Below are positions 8,018-17,427 of a DNA stretch of 64,000 bases, in pieces. Numbering within the stretch: position 1 is the stretch's first letter; every line of letters starts with the position of its first letter. A model generated the notes under the pieces. That model was not told the DNA's origin and searched no databases. It saw only the letters and a list, made by a program, of their open reading frames with translations. A program made the position numbers and the translations under genes. Origin of the DNA: Flavobacteriales bacterium (GTDB taxonomy: Bacteria > Bacteroidota > Bacteroidia > Flavobacteriales_D > Sanyastnellaceae). The DNA lies in NCBI GenBank assembly GCA_018402085.1, contig JAGYJM010000002.1, forward strand, positions 1,364,001 to 1,428,000. The letters run 5' to 3'.

Positions 8018-9363
8018 ACCTCGATATCTCGTACCGTTCACTCATACGCATCGCGCTGCCCCTCTCCCTCGGCGCCTTTGTGCAGTTTATCGTAGTTCTG
8101 ACTGACAACTTATTTCTGTCGGATGTAGGTGCCTATGCAATCAATAGCGCCGGTAATGGCGGACTCCTTTACATCACTGCTGTGATGCTGGCTACAGGTC
8201 TCGCTTCAGGTGTGCAGATCCTCATCGCGCGTCGAAAAGGCGAAGGCCGCATTGAAGATATTGCACGTTGGTTCGGCGCAGGTATGCGCACGGTGATGGG
8301 GCTTGCAGTGCTTATTTTTCTGCTGTTCAGGTTGTTTGATGCCTACGCCTATCAGCACTGGATACGCGATGTGCAACTACGTGAAATGATGCGCGAGTTC
8401 CTTGATATTCGGCTTTTCGGCTTGTTTGTTTATTTCCCTACCCTGATTCTCAACAGCCTTTTCATCGGCATAGCCCGCACACGGATACTTACCTGGACCA
8501 TGGTGCTGACTGCCGGAGTCAATATCGTGTTTGATTATTTTCTGATTTACGGACATGCCGGTTTCCCGGAGATGCAGCACCGGGGTGCTGCACTCGCTAC
8601 TTTTATTGCTGAATGCTCCGGATTAGTCTTTATGATCGCCAGCACCGCCTACCTCTTTCGTCCGCAAAAAGGCATTCTGCAGCTCAACCTTTTCAACGGG
8701 CTATTTACCCGACAAGTCGGAATGTTTCGCAAACTGATCACCCTCAGTGCACCACTGATGCTGCAGCAGGTGTTGGTGCTGGGCACCTGGACATTCTTTT
8801 TCTTTCTGGTCGAGAAGATTGGCGTAATGGAACTGAAAGTTTCACACCTCGTCAGAAACATGTATATGCTCGCCTTCGTTGCCATCTATGGCATCGGTTT
8901 TACCACACGCACCGTCGTATCTACACTGATCGCTGAAAAACGTCAGCCAGCGATCGGTACGGCTCTTAAACGATTGATCCTGATGAATGTGACGGGTTCA
9001 CTGATACTTTGCCATGGGCTCATTCTTTATCCTGACTTCATAGCTAGCTTTTTCTTTTCTGCGCAAAGCGCAGGATATGAGGCCTTGGTTAAAAGCTTTC
9101 AGGTAGCCTTCTTCGTAGTCTTGCTCTTTTCGGTTTCCGGAATTTTTCTCAATACAGTTGAAGGAAGCGGCCGCACACGTGATGGCTTACTTATTGAAAT
9201 TGGAAGCGTTTCGTTTTACCTCCTTGCCGTATACTATGTCACAGTAGTCTCCCCCAGCCCGATTCATATCGTGTGGATGACAGACTACATCTACTTCGGA
9301 GTTTTGGGCGTGCTTAGTCTGCTGTACCTTCGCTTCAGTAACTGGAAATACCATCAAGTATGA
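8014..9363 (+). CDS. MATE family multidrug/Na+ exporter
   Basis: Inner-membrane antiporter that exports organic cations or drugs using a Na+ or H+ gradient; substrates cannot be predicted. At 449 residues and about 12 predicted membrane segments in two related halves, it matches MatE proteins. The N-terminus (IALPLSLGAFVQFIVVLTDNLFLSDVGAYAINSAG) resembles the family opening in which a helix with an Asp leads into the G-A/N-x-x-G motif. Four-base overlaps on both sides tie it to trmH and fmt. Confidence 0.9.
   Translation: MNLDISYRSLIRIALPLSLGAFVQFIVVLTDNLFLSDVGAYAINSAGNGGLLYITAVMLATGLASGVQILIARRKGEGRIEDIARWFGAGMRTVMGLAVLIFLLFRLFDAYAYQHWIRDVQLREMMREFLDIRLFGLFVYFPTLILNSLFIGIARTRILTWTMVLTAGVNIVFDYFLIYGHAGFPEMQHRGAALATFIAECSGLVFMIASTAYLFRPQKGILQLNLFNGLFTRQVGMFRKLITLSAPLMLQQVLVLGTWTFFFFLVEKIGVMELKVSHLVRNMYMLAFVAIYGIGFTTRTVVSTLIAEKRQPAIGTALKRLILMNVTGSLILCHGLILYPDFIASFFFSAQSAGYEALVKSFQVAFFVVLLFSVSGIFLNTVEGSGRTRDGLLIEIGSVSFYLLAVYYVTVVSPSPIHIVWMTDYIYFGVLGVLSLLYLRFSNWKYHQV
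9060..9076 (+). repeat. GGATG hairpin motif, copy 3 (3-nt loop)
   Basis: Arms TGCGC/GCGCA, loop AAA, tail GGAT. It lies in the MATE gene in a different reading frame (A-Q-S-A-G). Confidence 0.7.
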
Positions 9364-10304
9364 GTCTCAAGGTCGTGTTCATGGGTACACCGGAGTTTGC
9401 AGTAGCGAGCCTGCAGGCCATTCACGAAAGCATACACGAGGTGGTTGCTGTGGTTACGGTTGCAGACAAGCCGTCAGGTAGAGGACGTAGACTTCGTCCG
9501 TCAGCCGTAAAAGCTTTTGCTTCAGCACACAATTTACCCGTATTGCAGCCTCTGAAGCTGCGTGATGAAGCCTTCATCAGTGAATTGAGAAACCTGCAGG
9601 CTGATGTGTTCGTTGTGGTCGCCTTTCGGATGTTGCCCAAAACGGTATGGGAGATTCCACCCCTTGGCACGATGAACCTGCATGGCTCATTGCTTCCCCA
9701 GTACCGTGGGGCAGCTCCGATTCATCGGGCAGTGATGGACGGTGCTACAGAAACGGGCTGCACCACCTTTCTGATCAACGAAGAAATCGATACCGGAGCG
9801 ATACTGCTCCGGGAACGCATAGAAATCGGTCTGAACGAAACCACCGGCGACGTACATGACCGGATGATGGTAACAGGCGCACAGCTTCTTTTGCGCACCC
9901 TTGATTTACTCGAGTCTAAAGAACTTACGCCCATTGAGCAGCACACGGCGACAAACGAACAACTGCGACCTGCTCCGAAACTGTTTAAAGAAGATTGCCG
10001 AATCAACTGGAGCCGTGCGGTCAGCGAAGTGCATGATTTTGTACGGGGCTTGTCGCCTTTTCCTTCAGCGTGGACCTTGCTCGAAGGTGACGAAGAACGA
10101 TCGTTTAAGATTCTAAACGGACGGCCTACCGATCAAAAAACAACGCTACCCCCGGGTGAGATTCGGGCGACACGTCATGAACTATTCGTTTCTGCAGGTG
10201 ATGCTTTCTTCAAAGTGACTCAACTTCAGCCTGCGGGTAAACCCAAAATGCAGGCTGACGCGTTCTTGCGCGGGCATGATGTGAATGGACTTCGCTTTAT
10301 TTAG
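9360..10304 (+). CDS. fmt: Methionyl-tRNA formyltransferase
   Basis: Transfers a formyl group from 10-formyl-tetrahydrofolate to initiator Met-tRNA. The 314 residues match the family length. The opening VVFMGTPEFAVASLQAI, the folate-site motif LHGSLLPQYRGAAPIHRAV and the C-terminal substrate-binding domain starting near AVSEVHDFVRGLSPFPSAW are all present. It is the last gene of the trmH-MATE-fmt unit and overlaps the MATE gene by 4 nt. Confidence 0.97.
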   Translation: MSLKVVFMGTPEFAVASLQAIHESIHEVVAVVTVADKPSGRGRRLRPSAVKAFASAHNLPVLQPLKLRDEAFISELRNLQADVFVVVAFRMLPKTVWEIPPLGTMNLHGSLLPQYRGAAPIHRAVMDGATETGCTTFLINEEIDTGAILLRERIEIGLNETTGDVHDRMMVTGAQLLLRTLDLLESKELTPIEQHTATNEQLRPAPKLFKEDCRINWSRAVSEVHDFVRGLSPFPSAWTLLEGDEERSFKILNGRPTDQKTTLPPGEIRATRHELFVSAGDAFFKVTQLQPAGKPKMQADAFLRGHDVNGLRFI

Positions 10305-10310
10305 GCTGTT

Positions 10311-10480
10311 TACTTTTGTACTGCTATAAGGATAGATTACTGAAATTCAGCATAATATTGTCTTCTTTCTGAATGTATCATCAAAGATAATTGAGCCACT
10401 TCAGAAGCGAACAGCTCGGCTCTTGTTTACACTTGTGAATACATTTGTAACCGATACGACACAGGAAATAGTTACATTTG
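10311..10480 (+). promoter_or_regulatory. Regulatory region with three -7 boxes ahead of the XRE gene
   Basis: Perfect TAnnTTTG boxes lie at 10311-10318 (TACTTTTG), 10440-10447 (TACATTTG) and 10473-10480 (TACATTTG). The last ends 4 nt before the ATG, so transcripts from it would be nearly leaderless. The two TACATTTGT words are 33 nt apart, about three helical turns, and could also be an operator; the inverse word ACAAATGTA recurs at about 10867 inside the gene. Confidence 0.45.
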
Positions 10481-10484
10481 TTTC

Positions 10485-10991
10485 ATGGAAGCGTTCAGCA
10501 AACGAATACAGTCGGTCATGCAGCACTACAATCTCTCAGCGAGCCGTTTAGCGGATAAATGTGGTGTACAGAGATCGGCGATATCTCACATTTTAAACGG
10601 GAGGAACCGTCCGAGTGTGACCTTTCTCATGGCACTAAGTGAGGCTTATCCTGAGTTGAACACCCGATGGCTGCTCCATGGAAAAGGCAATATGGTTACA
10701 TCTGTATCAGGTAAGGAAGACGGCACAAATGAAGCACCTGTCAATCCCCTGCAAACCCAGCCAGCAATGACGAATGATACGCAGTTTACTTCTCTTCCAA
10801 AAGGGAGCAGTGAAAAGCAAGTCAGCGGTGAAAAAACCTCAGAAGGAATGTTTACAGGTGTAGACACAAATGTAAACAGTAGCTCTCGGAAGCAACATGC
10901 GAATCGCACGGTGGTTCAGGTTATTTTGCTTTATGAAGACGGCAGCTTTTCAGCGCATCCGCCTCAAGGTTATGATGGCTCACCCTCATAG
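10485..10991 (+). CDS. XRE-family helix-turn-helix protein
   Basis: DNA-binding regulator with unknown targets. Residues 5-60 form an HTH_3 domain ([35 protein letters not shown]) followed by the WLLHGKGNM block common in Bacteroidota members of this group. The remaining 100 residues are Ser/Thr/Asn-rich and probably disordered, ending in a short [14 protein letters not shown] strand. Its 3' end overlaps the convergent mutB gene by 22 nt. No toxin or phage genes are nearby, so a plain chromosomal regulator is most likely. Confidence 0.8.
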   Translation: MEAFSKRIQSVMQHYNLSASRLADKCGVQRSAISHILNGRNRPSVTFLMALSEAYPELNTRWLLHGKGNMVTSVSGKEDGTNEAPVNPLQTQPAMTNDTQFTSLPKGSSEKQVSGEKTSEGMFTGVDTNVNSSSRKQHANRTVVQVILLYEDGSFSAHPPQGYDGSPS

Positions 10992-13099
10992 GCCTCGATA
11001 AGCAAATCCAGGATGCTGCCGGCAGCTTTGGCGATGTTGGTTCCCGGACCATAGATGCCCGCGACCCCCTGCTCGTACAAGAATTCGTAGTCAGGTTTCG
11101 GGATCACGCCGCCCACTACTACAAGAATATCTTCACGACCGAAAGATGACAACGCTGTTATCACCTCAGGCACCAGGGTTTTATGTCCGGCCGCCAGCGA
11201 ACTCACCCCGAGAATATGCACATCGTTCTCAACGGCCTGCTGTGCAGCCTCCTCCGGGGTTTGAAAGAGCGGGCCAATATCGACATCGAAACCGATGTCA
11301 GCGAAAGAGGTGGCGATTACCTTGGCGCCTCGGTCGTGACCATCTTGTCCCATCTTAGCGATCATGATTCTCGGACGTCTCCCTGCGAGCAGTGCAAAGT
11401 GGTCTGCTTTGGCGAGCACTGATTTGAATTCTTTTTCGTCTTTCACTTCTGAAGAGTAAACACCTGAAACGCTTTGAGTTTGCGCCTTGAATCGGCCAAA
11501 GACCTCTTCCATGGCGTCAGAGATCTCTCCGAGCGTAGCTCGGACGCGTGCGGCTTCTACGGCAGCTTCGAGAAGGTTGCCTTTTTGCGAGCCGGTTACT
11601 TTCGTGATATGCTTCAAGGCTGCGGCTACCTTTTCAGCGTCACGAGCCTTCCGCAAATCAGCAAGCCTTTGAACCTGGCCGCTGCGTACTGCTGAATTAT
11701 CTACCTCAAGCGTTTCGATATCGCTTTCTTGATCAGTCTGGTAGCGGTTTACACCTACGATCACATCGCGACCACTGTCGATGCGTGCCTGTTTTCTGGC
11801 TGCCGCCTCTTCGATACGAAGTTTAGGTACACCGGTCTCGATCGCCGCAGCCATACCGCCGAGTTCTTCAACCTCCTGAATGTGCTTCCATGCCCGTTCA
11901 GCGATATCTTTTGTCAGGGTCTCCACGTAATCAGAGCCTGCCCACGGATCGATGGCACGGGTGACATCTGTTTCATTCGCGATATACAACTGTGTATTGC
12001 GCGCTATTCGGGCGCTAAAATCTGTTGGAAGCGCGATCGCCTCATCAAGGGCATTCGTATGCAGGCTCTGAGTGCCTCCTAAGACCGCAGACATGGCCTC
12101 AATGCAAGTGCGAGCCACGTTATTAAAGGGGTCCTGTTCTGTGAGGCTCCATCCTGAAGTCTGGCAGTGGGTGCGCAGGGCCATTGATTTGGGGTTTTCC
12201 GGATTAAACGACTGGATCAGGTGTGCCCACAGCCATCGTGCAGCGCGCATCTTGGCAATCTCAGTAAAGTGTTGCATCCCGATGCCCCAAAAGAATGATA
12301 AGCGTGGTGCAAAGGCGTCAATGGGTAAACCGGCCTTCAATCCGGCACGTACATACTCCAATCCGTCTGCAAGTGTGTAGGCCAGTTCGATATCCGGCGT
12401 AGCGCCGGCTTCCTGCATGTGGTAGCCTGAGATGCTGATAGAATTGAAGCGCGGCATGTGCTTTGACGTGTAGGCAAAGATGTCTGAAATGATGCGCATC
12501 GATGGTTTTGGTGGGTAGATGTAGGTGTTGCGCACCATGAATTCTTTCAGAATATCATTCTGAATGGTGCCCGAAAGCCAATCGCTCCGCACACCTTGTT
12601 CTTCAGCCGCAACGATATAAAACGCCATCACCGGAATGACGGCGCCATTCATGGTCATAGAGACCGACATCTTATCAAGCGGTATTTGGTCAAACAGCAG
12701 CTTCATGTCTTCAACCGAGTCAATCGCCACGCCGGCTTTGCCAACATCTCCTTTCACTCGCGGGTGATCGCTGTCATAACCGCGGTGTGTGGCAAGATCA
12801 AACGCGACACTAAGGCCTTTTTGACCGGCGGCAAGATTTCTGCGATAGAAGGCATTCGAGGCTTCTGCGGTTGAAAACCCGGCATACTGACGGATCGTCC
12901 ATGGTCTACTGCCATACATCGTGGTGTAAGGCCCCCGCAAATAGGGCGCAAAGCCAGATGCAAAATGCATGTGGTCATGCGCGCTCTTCGGATAAAAAGC
13001 TTTGAGCTCTAGTCCGGCTGGCGTCATCACCGAGCCGGCAGTTTTTTGGGCTTGCAGTCGATCAACGGCACCCGCTGTCTTTTTCCAATTCAGGTTCAT
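10970..13099 (-). CDS. mutB: Methylmalonyl-CoA mutase large (catalytic) subunit
   Basis: Adenosylcobalamin-dependent interconversion of succinyl-CoA and methylmalonyl-CoA. The 709 residues contain the substrate barrel ([49 protein letters not shown]) and a C-terminal B12 domain with the cobalt-ligand motif DGHDRGAK at about residue 585, then [13 protein letters not shown] and VVVGGVIP. It follows mutA by 8 nt. The pathway serves propionate or odd-chain and branched amino acid breakdown, or runs in reverse; the direction cannot be read here. No methylmalonyl-CoA epimerase or MeaB chaperone gene is seen nearby. Confidence 0.96.
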   Translation of the reverse strand: MNLNWKKTAGAVDRLQAQKTAGSVMTPAGLELKAFYPKSAHDHMHFASGFAPYLRGPYTTMYGSRPWTIRQYAGFSTAEASNAFYRRNLAAGQKGLSVAFDLATHRGYDSDHPRVKGDVGKAGVAIDSVEDMKLLFDQIPLDKMSVSMTMNGAVIPVMAFYIVAAEEQGVRSDWLSGTIQNDILKEFMVRNTYIYPPKPSMRIISDIFAYTSKHMPRFNSISISGYHMQEAGATPDIELAYTLADGLEYVRAGLKAGLPIDAFAPRLSFFWGIGMQHFTEIAKMRAARWLWAHLIQSFNPENPKSMALRTHCQTSGWSLTEQDPFNNVARTCIEAMSAVLGGTQSLHTNALDEAIALPTDFSARIARNTQLYIANETDVTRAIDPWAGSDYVETLTKDIAERAWKHIQEVEELGGMAAAIETGVPKLRIEEAAARKQARIDSGRDVIVGVNRYQTDQESDIETLEVDNSAVRSGQVQRLADLRKARDAEKVAAALKHITKVTGSQKGNLLEAAVEAARVRATLGEISDAMEEVFGRFKAQTQSVSGVYSSEVKDEKEFKSVLAKADHFALLAGRRPRIMIAKMGQDGHDRGAKVIATSFADIGFDVDIGPLFQTPEEAAQQAVENDVHILGVSSLAAGHKTLVPEVITALSSFGREDILVVVGGVIPKPDYEFLYEQGVAGIYGPGTNIAKAAGSILDLLIEAYEGEPS

Positions 13100-13107
13100 A
13101 ACTGCGC

Positions 13108-14493
13108 TTATTTTCGGTTATTGAGATGGGCGAGACGCAATGGCCTGAGACGTCCGCCCAGCCTTTCCCATGATTCTTCGCTAACCGGTTGATCCGGCTG
13201 GTATTTATTGACACCGATCAAGGCTTGATTTCCGCTTATGAATGCATCTTCAAGTGCTTTCCGGTCATTCTGGAGCCAGCCTGTTACAAGGGTGGTTCCA
13301 CCTGCGGTCGTTATAGGCTGTTGCTCTAGCGCTTCAAAGGCTCCGGCAGCGGCATCGATCATCCGATTGGTGAGTTCTTCGATGTAATAGCTGCCACCTG
13401 CAGGGTCTGCAACCACGTTCAACATCGACTCATCTTTGAGCAGGTGCTGGATATTGCGTGACCATCGATAATGATGAGCTTCTTGTGTTCGCCATGGTTC
13501 AAACGAGGGTAAGTCGAGGCTGTCACAGCCACCCAAAACCGCTGCCATGGCAGAAGTTGTCAGACGCAAGAGGTTGTTATGCTTGTCGTTCTGAGCAAAA
13601 TGTCGCTGTGAACCCGTAGCGTGTACCCAGGTAACTACGCTGCAGTCTTCCTGAATTCCGGAGGCCTCTGCCAGGTGAGCCCACATCTGGCGGAAACACC
13701 TGAACTTAGCGATGCTCGTAAAGTACGATGAGCCTGCAGAAAGATGGAACTCAATCAAGGGCGACACTGAATCTCCTGACATCCCATGCTTTTGCATGGC
13801 TTTCCAGTACAACTGTCCGAGGTGCAGCGCTATGGCAATTTCATGCACCTCTGACATCCCCGCCTCAAAATAGTTAGCCGCCTCCACGCGAAACGCACGA
13901 AATCGATCATGCTTCAGTGAAGTAAGATGCGCACTTAAATGATCTTCCTGAACCGCGCATGCCCCTGCACCCTGATGAAACGCTTCTGTAATCGGATCAA
14001 ATGCAATACAGCCCTTTTTTAGATGGTTTTCTTGTTTGATTTTTAGTGCGTTAATCAGCTTTTCTTCAACCAATAAATCACCTTTAGAAAATACGAGGGT
14101 TAGGTCGATCATTTCAAGGTATACGCCTTTGAGCACTTCCGATACTTTATCTGCATCTACACCCTCAGCGATTTCGAGAACGACGCCACCCGCTCCGTGC
14201 TCCAAGGCTTTGAGTAAATGAGCGTTGACCTCAGTGGTTTTGCTATCGGGCTGAATACGAAAGGTCTGCCGGATCTGCCAGTCATTCATTTCACCACCAT
14301 ACGCTTTTGGAGGCAAGGTGAACCCTGCTTCAACCTCTTCTTGCGTAAGGTAAGGTTCAATTTCGCCCAGCTCGGGATGCTGCCAGAATAAGTCTTCATA
14401 AGGCTTCTCTTTCAGTTCTTTACGGGCTTTGGCAAGCCATTCTTCTTTGCTTACTGAGGCAAAACTCGAATGTCCGAGGTCTTTAAATGTCAT
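13108..14493 (-). CDS. mutA: Methylmalonyl-CoA mutase small subunit, short form
   Basis: Structural partner of MutB in the heterodimeric mutase. The 461 residues keep the mutase barrel fold ([53 protein letters not shown]) but end right after it with [15 protein letters not shown]. The degenerate C-terminal B12-binding domain found in the roughly 620-640-residue actinobacterial MutA is absent. The shorter form appears usual for Bacteroidota, to my knowledge. It is first in the mutA-mutB pair. Confidence 0.92.
   Translation of the reverse strand: MTFKDLGHSSFASVSKEEWLAKARKELKEKPYEDLFWQHPELGEIEPYLTQEEVEAGFTLPPKAYGGEMNDWQIRQTFRIQPDSKTTEVNAHLLKALEHGAGGVVLEIAEGVDADKVSEVLKGVYLEMIDLTLVFSKGDLLVEEKLINALKIKQENHLKKGCIAFDPITEAFHQGAGACAVQEDHLSAHLTSLKHDRFRAFRVEAANYFEAGMSEVHEIAIALHLGQLYWKAMQKHGMSGDSVSPLIEFHLSAGSSYFTSIAKFRCFRQMWAHLAEASGIQEDCSVVTWVHATGSQRHFAQNDKHNNLLRLTTSAMAAVLGGCDSLDLPSFEPWRTQEAHHYRWSRNIQHLLKDESMLNVVADPAGGSYYIEELTNRMIDAAAGAFEALEQQPITTAGGTTLVTGWLQNDRKALEDAFISGNQALIGVNKYQPDQPVSEESWERLGGRLRPLRLAHLNNRK
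13780..13798 (-). repeat. GGATG hairpin motif, copy 4
   Basis: CATCC then CATGC/GCATG arms around TTTT, inside mutA. The arms are not GC-only, which shows that the pairing rather than the arm sequence is kept. Confidence 0.75.
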
Positions 14494-14559
14494 CGTCGGA
14501 AATTTGGCAGCAAGGTAACGAATGCGCCTGCATTTTATAAGGAGTAGCTACATTGCCGC

Positions 14560-14901
14560 ATGCAAGAAACGATTCTACCCGAAGCATTTTTCGCGGCCGA
14601 CATCCGGGTCGGTACGGTCATTGAAGCGAGTCCGTTTGAGCAAGCTACGCGTCCGGCCTACATTCTCCGCATCGACTTTGGCGAAGCGATTGGTGTATTG
14701 AAATCAAGCGCGCAAATCACTTCACTTTATACACCTGAAGAACTTACAGGACAGCAGGTTATAGCGGTGGTGAATTTCCCGCCGAAGCAGATTGCCAATC
14801 TCATGAGTCAGTGCCTGGTGCTCGGCGCAAAAGCGCCGGATGGCAGTGTAGTGTTATTGAAACCGGATCGAAGGGTCAATGATGGATTGCGAATCAGTTA
14901 A
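14560..14901 (+). CDS. csaA: CsaA-type tRNA-binding protein
   Basis: Small OB-fold protein of the tRNA_bind family (EMAP/Arc1p-like), proposed to act as a tRNA-binding or export-related chaperone. The 113 residues fit CsaA exactly: FFAADIRVGTVIEASPFEQATRPAYILRIDFG at the start and VVNFPPKQIANLMSQCLVLGA in the middle. It is a single gene between the divergent mutA and the convergent histidine kinase, whose coding end is 3 nt away. Confidence 0.93.
   Translation: MQETILPEAFFAADIRVGTVIEASPFEQATRPAYILRIDFGEAIGVLKSSAQITSLYTPEELTGQQVIAVVNFPPKQIANLMSQCLVLGAKAPDGSVVLLKPDRRVNDGLRIS
14824..14842 (+). repeat. GGATG hairpin motif, copy 5
   Basis: Arms GGCGC/GCGCC, loop AAAA, tail GGATG, in csaA (G-A-K-A-P-D-G). 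Confidence 0.8.
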
Positions 14902-14903
14902 TC

Positions 14904-16736
14904 TCAGAAGAGCTCGTATTGACCGGAAGACTGCTGATAACTGCGCAAGAGTAGTTTGAATATGGTACCTCGTCCGGGTTCGCTTTCAACGTGCACTTCG
15001 CCTCCGTTCTTTTCGGTAAAATGCTTCACGAGGCTGAGCCCGATTCCGGAGCCTTTTGACTCTCCTGTGAAGCGGGTAAATGGTTTGAAGAGGTCTTCTT
15101 TGATTTCGTGTAAGTTCATGCCGATGCCGTTATCACTGACTTCAAGCCAGAGGCCGTTGGTGGCCGGCTTAGATCTCACCACAACCTCGATCTTTTCTTT
15201 TTTAGGGTCTCCGTATTTGATGGCGTTGACAACGAGATTGAAGAGGATACTTCGGAGGTAGTGTTGATTGAATACAAAGTTGTTCTCGCTGAAAGAATGA
15301 GTAAGTGACACCCGGCGAGTCATAAGTTCAGATGGGAGCATCTCACGTACTTGCTCCATCATACCTTCCAGGTCAATCGTTGCCTGCTCTTCCATTTGAT
15401 CGGCATCCATTCTGGCCAGTTCGATCATACTACCCAGCAGGTGCTGGAGGGTATCAGCGGTGCTAATCAGTTTTTCAGAAACCTGTTTCACCTGCACTTC
15501 CGAGGCGTCTTGTCTGAGTAACCGCGAAAGGTTGGCGATATTGCTGACCGATGAACGCAGGTCATGTGATGTTGCACGCAAGATGTGGTTCATCTCCTCT
15601 TTTTCTTCAAGGAGGTTTTGGATCATACGCTCGTCACGGGAGACGTCGCGAAGTGTCCACAATACATAACCGGTATCGCCGTCGTCTTTGTGCAAAGGTT
15701 GCACAGAACTTTCATAGGTGTGCACGACTCCGTTCAGTTCCAGTCCGATTCGCTGCTTTGAGTAGTATTCAACGGGTTGAAACACGTTCAGCTCTTGTAT
15801 GCTCAGGGGGGCCTGGGTTTCCGGAGACTGCAGTTTGTTTTGGAACTTACGCTGCAAGTCTTGAAGTTGCAACACCTTCTCAGAAAGGATCCGGCGCGCC
15901 GCTTGGTTGCGATAAATGATACGTCCGTCACGATGCAGCAAAGCGATGGCTTCTTCGGCATCTGAGAGTGCATCATTCAACAAGGGCAATACTGCTTCCT
16001 CTTCAACTCGATTGGTGTGTTTATGGGTTACATCTTCAAGCTCAGCCATAACGGCACCGGTACGGAACTTGTCATCGGTAAACGGTGTCAGAGAAACGGC
16101 ATACCATTTGTCATCAACCGGCAGCTCCAGGCTAACGGGTTCATTTTCTTCAATTGCTTTTTTCAGCAGGCTATTAAAGGCTTCCAGGTCTTTGTGATTC
16201 AGAATATCAATGAAACGTTGACCGATCCAGAATTCACGAGACTTGCCTTGCACTGCTTTGTTAACGTTCTCAATGACTCCTTCGCGATTGAGTAAAAATA
16301 CGTCGTTGCGGTGCCGGGTAAAGAAGGCTCTCCAGGAACGGTCAAACACTTCGTTGCTCAGCGTTTTGCACTCACGGCACATGCTCAAAACAAGTGAATC
16401 GCCGCTTTCATGCAGCGGTATGCGTTTAAAGGTAGTTTCAATGGATTCGTGACCTCCGTTTACCGTGATCTCTGAATGATACGTCAGGTCTTCTGACGTA
16501 TCAAAGGCCTGCTCAATCCGTTTGCTCCACGTTGATATCGTTTCGCGGTTCATAGGAAGGTCTTCAAGGAGCTGCCCTTGCACAAAAGAACTGTCTAGTG
16601 CGGTAAAATTGTGGGCAGACGCTTTGTTCACAGCGATACAACGCAAGTCGCGATTCCAGAACATGGCCGTATATGGCAACCAGCGAAGTGCACTTAAATC
16701 TTCAGCAAACGTATGTAAGGATTCAGATTGAGACAT
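14904..16736 (-). CDS. Cytoplasmic PAS-domain sensor histidine kinase
   Basis: Orphan sensor kinase: no response regulator is adjacent. The 610 residues lack membrane segments. Two to three PAS-like regions precede the kinase core (about residues 15-110, 130-240 and 255-375, the last containing LHRDGRIIYRNQAARRIL and GYVLWTLRDVSRDE). The phosphoacceptor His is in ATSHDLRSSVSNIANL at about residue 394. The HATPase domain follows, with N box LVVNAIKYGDPKKE, G1 box LEVSDNGIGMNL and G2 box GSGIGLSLVKHFTEKNGG. A light or redox cofactor cannot be inferred. It converges on csaA with a 2-nt gap. Confidence 0.9.
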   Translation of the reverse strand: MSQSESLHTFAEDLSALRWLPYTAMFWNRDLRCIAVNKASAHNFTALDSSFVQGQLLEDLPMNRETISTWSKRIEQAFDTSEDLTYHSEITVNGGHESIETTFKRIPLHESGDSLVLSMCRECKTLSNEVFDRSWRAFFTRHRNDVFLLNREGVIENVNKAVQGKSREFWIGQRFIDILNHKDLEAFNSLLKKAIEENEPVSLELPVDDKWYAVSLTPFTDDKFRTGAVMAELEDVTHKHTNRVEEEAVLPLLNDALSDAEEAIALLHRDGRIIYRNQAARRILSEKVLQLQDLQRKFQNKLQSPETQAPLSIQELNVFQPVEYYSKQRIGLELNGVVHTYESSVQPLHKDDGDTGYVLWTLRDVSRDERMIQNLLEEKEEMNHILRATSHDLRSSVSNIANLSRLLRQDASEVQVKQVSEKLISTADTLQHLLGSMIELARMDADQMEEQATIDLEGMMEQVREMLPSELMTRRVSLTHSFSENNFVFNQHYLRSILFNLVVNAIKYGDPKKEKIEVVVRSKPATNGLWLEVSDNGIGMNLHEIKEDLFKPFTRFTGESKGSGIGLSLVKHFTEKNGGEVHVESEPGRGTIFKLLLRSYQQSSGQYELF

Positions 16737-16854
16737 AATGAGTAGCGTCTAACACCTCGGATTAGCCGGATAAATCTCGGTATAATTCTTTGATAATGAG
16801 AATTATGACAAGATGATAATCAAGAACTTTTTAACAGCGCCATGCTGACATTGA

Positions 16855-16873
16855 CATCCGGCGCTTTTGCGCC
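16855..16873 (-). repeat. GGATG hairpin motif, copy 6 (intergenic)
   Basis: CATCC then GGCGC/GCGCC arms around TTTT. Its loop TTTG supplies the -33 element of the promoter just downstream. Confidence 0.75.
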
Positions 16874-16898
16874 GAAAACAAGCAAGCCTCTATATTTG
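16866..16898 (+). promoter_or_regulatory. Promoter of the gmhB-like/aminotransferase operon
   Basis: TTTG at 16866-16869 within the hairpin loop and a perfect TATATTTG box at 16891-16898, spacing 21 nt. It lies 25 nt ahead of the GTG start at 16924. Confidence 0.65.
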
Positions 16899-16923
16899 GA
16901 TAACGTAAAAAGACCGTCACGAA

Positions 16924-17427
16924 GTGCATAAACCGGAACTCCAGAAAGCCATTTTTCTCGATCGCGATGGCGTCATCAATTACGATCCGGGGGATTATAC
17001 ATACCGGTTGGCTGATTTTCATTTGACAGAAAGACTTGAGGAAGCGTTGTGTCTACTGCACGCGCAAGGCTATTTGCTGATCGTGATTACGAATCAGGGT
17101 GGCATCGCCAAAGGCTTGTATACGCATGCAGATGTGGAAAATCTTCACCAGCACCTTGCTGCGACCTGCAGACAATTTGGGGCTCCACTGACGGATATTT
17201 TTTATTCGCCGCACCATGATACGATCGGCAGGTCGCTGAGCCGCAAGCCCGGAAGTCTCATGATTGAACGGGCCATCGCACGTTATCATATTGATGCCTC
17301 GCGGTCTGTAATGGTAGGCGATAAGATCAGCGATATTGAAGCAGCCGAAAAATGTGGGGTCCGCGGAGTGCAAATTCCGCGTAATGCTTCGCTGCTTGAT
17401 TATGTGGATTCCTTAGCTTCGCATTGA
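16924..17427 (+). CDS. HAD-IIIA phosphatase, GmhB/HisB-N-like, without zinc cysteines
   Basis: HAD-superfamily phosphatase related to D-glycero-D-manno-heptose-1,7-bisphosphate 7-phosphatase. The 167-residue protein starts at GTG 16924. It shows motif I FLDRDGVIN (Asp13/Asp15), motif II VITNQGGIAKG, motif III Lys in RKPGSLM, and motif IV VGDKISDIEAAEKCGV. GmhB and HisB-N normally carry a zinc loop of the form CPHHP...CxCRKP; here it reads YSPHHDTIGRSLSRKP, so the cysteines are gone. The true substrate is therefore uncertain. The TGA is immediately followed by the ATG of the next gene, so the two are translationally coupled. Confidence 0.82.
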   Translation: MHKPELQKAIFLDRDGVINYDPGDYTYRLADFHLTERLEEALCLLHAQGYLLIVITNQGGIAKGLYTHADVENLHQHLAATCRQFGAPLTDIFYSPHHDTIGRSLSRKPGSLMIERAIARYHIDASRSVMVGDKISDIEAAEKCGVRGVQIPRNASLLDYVDSLASH

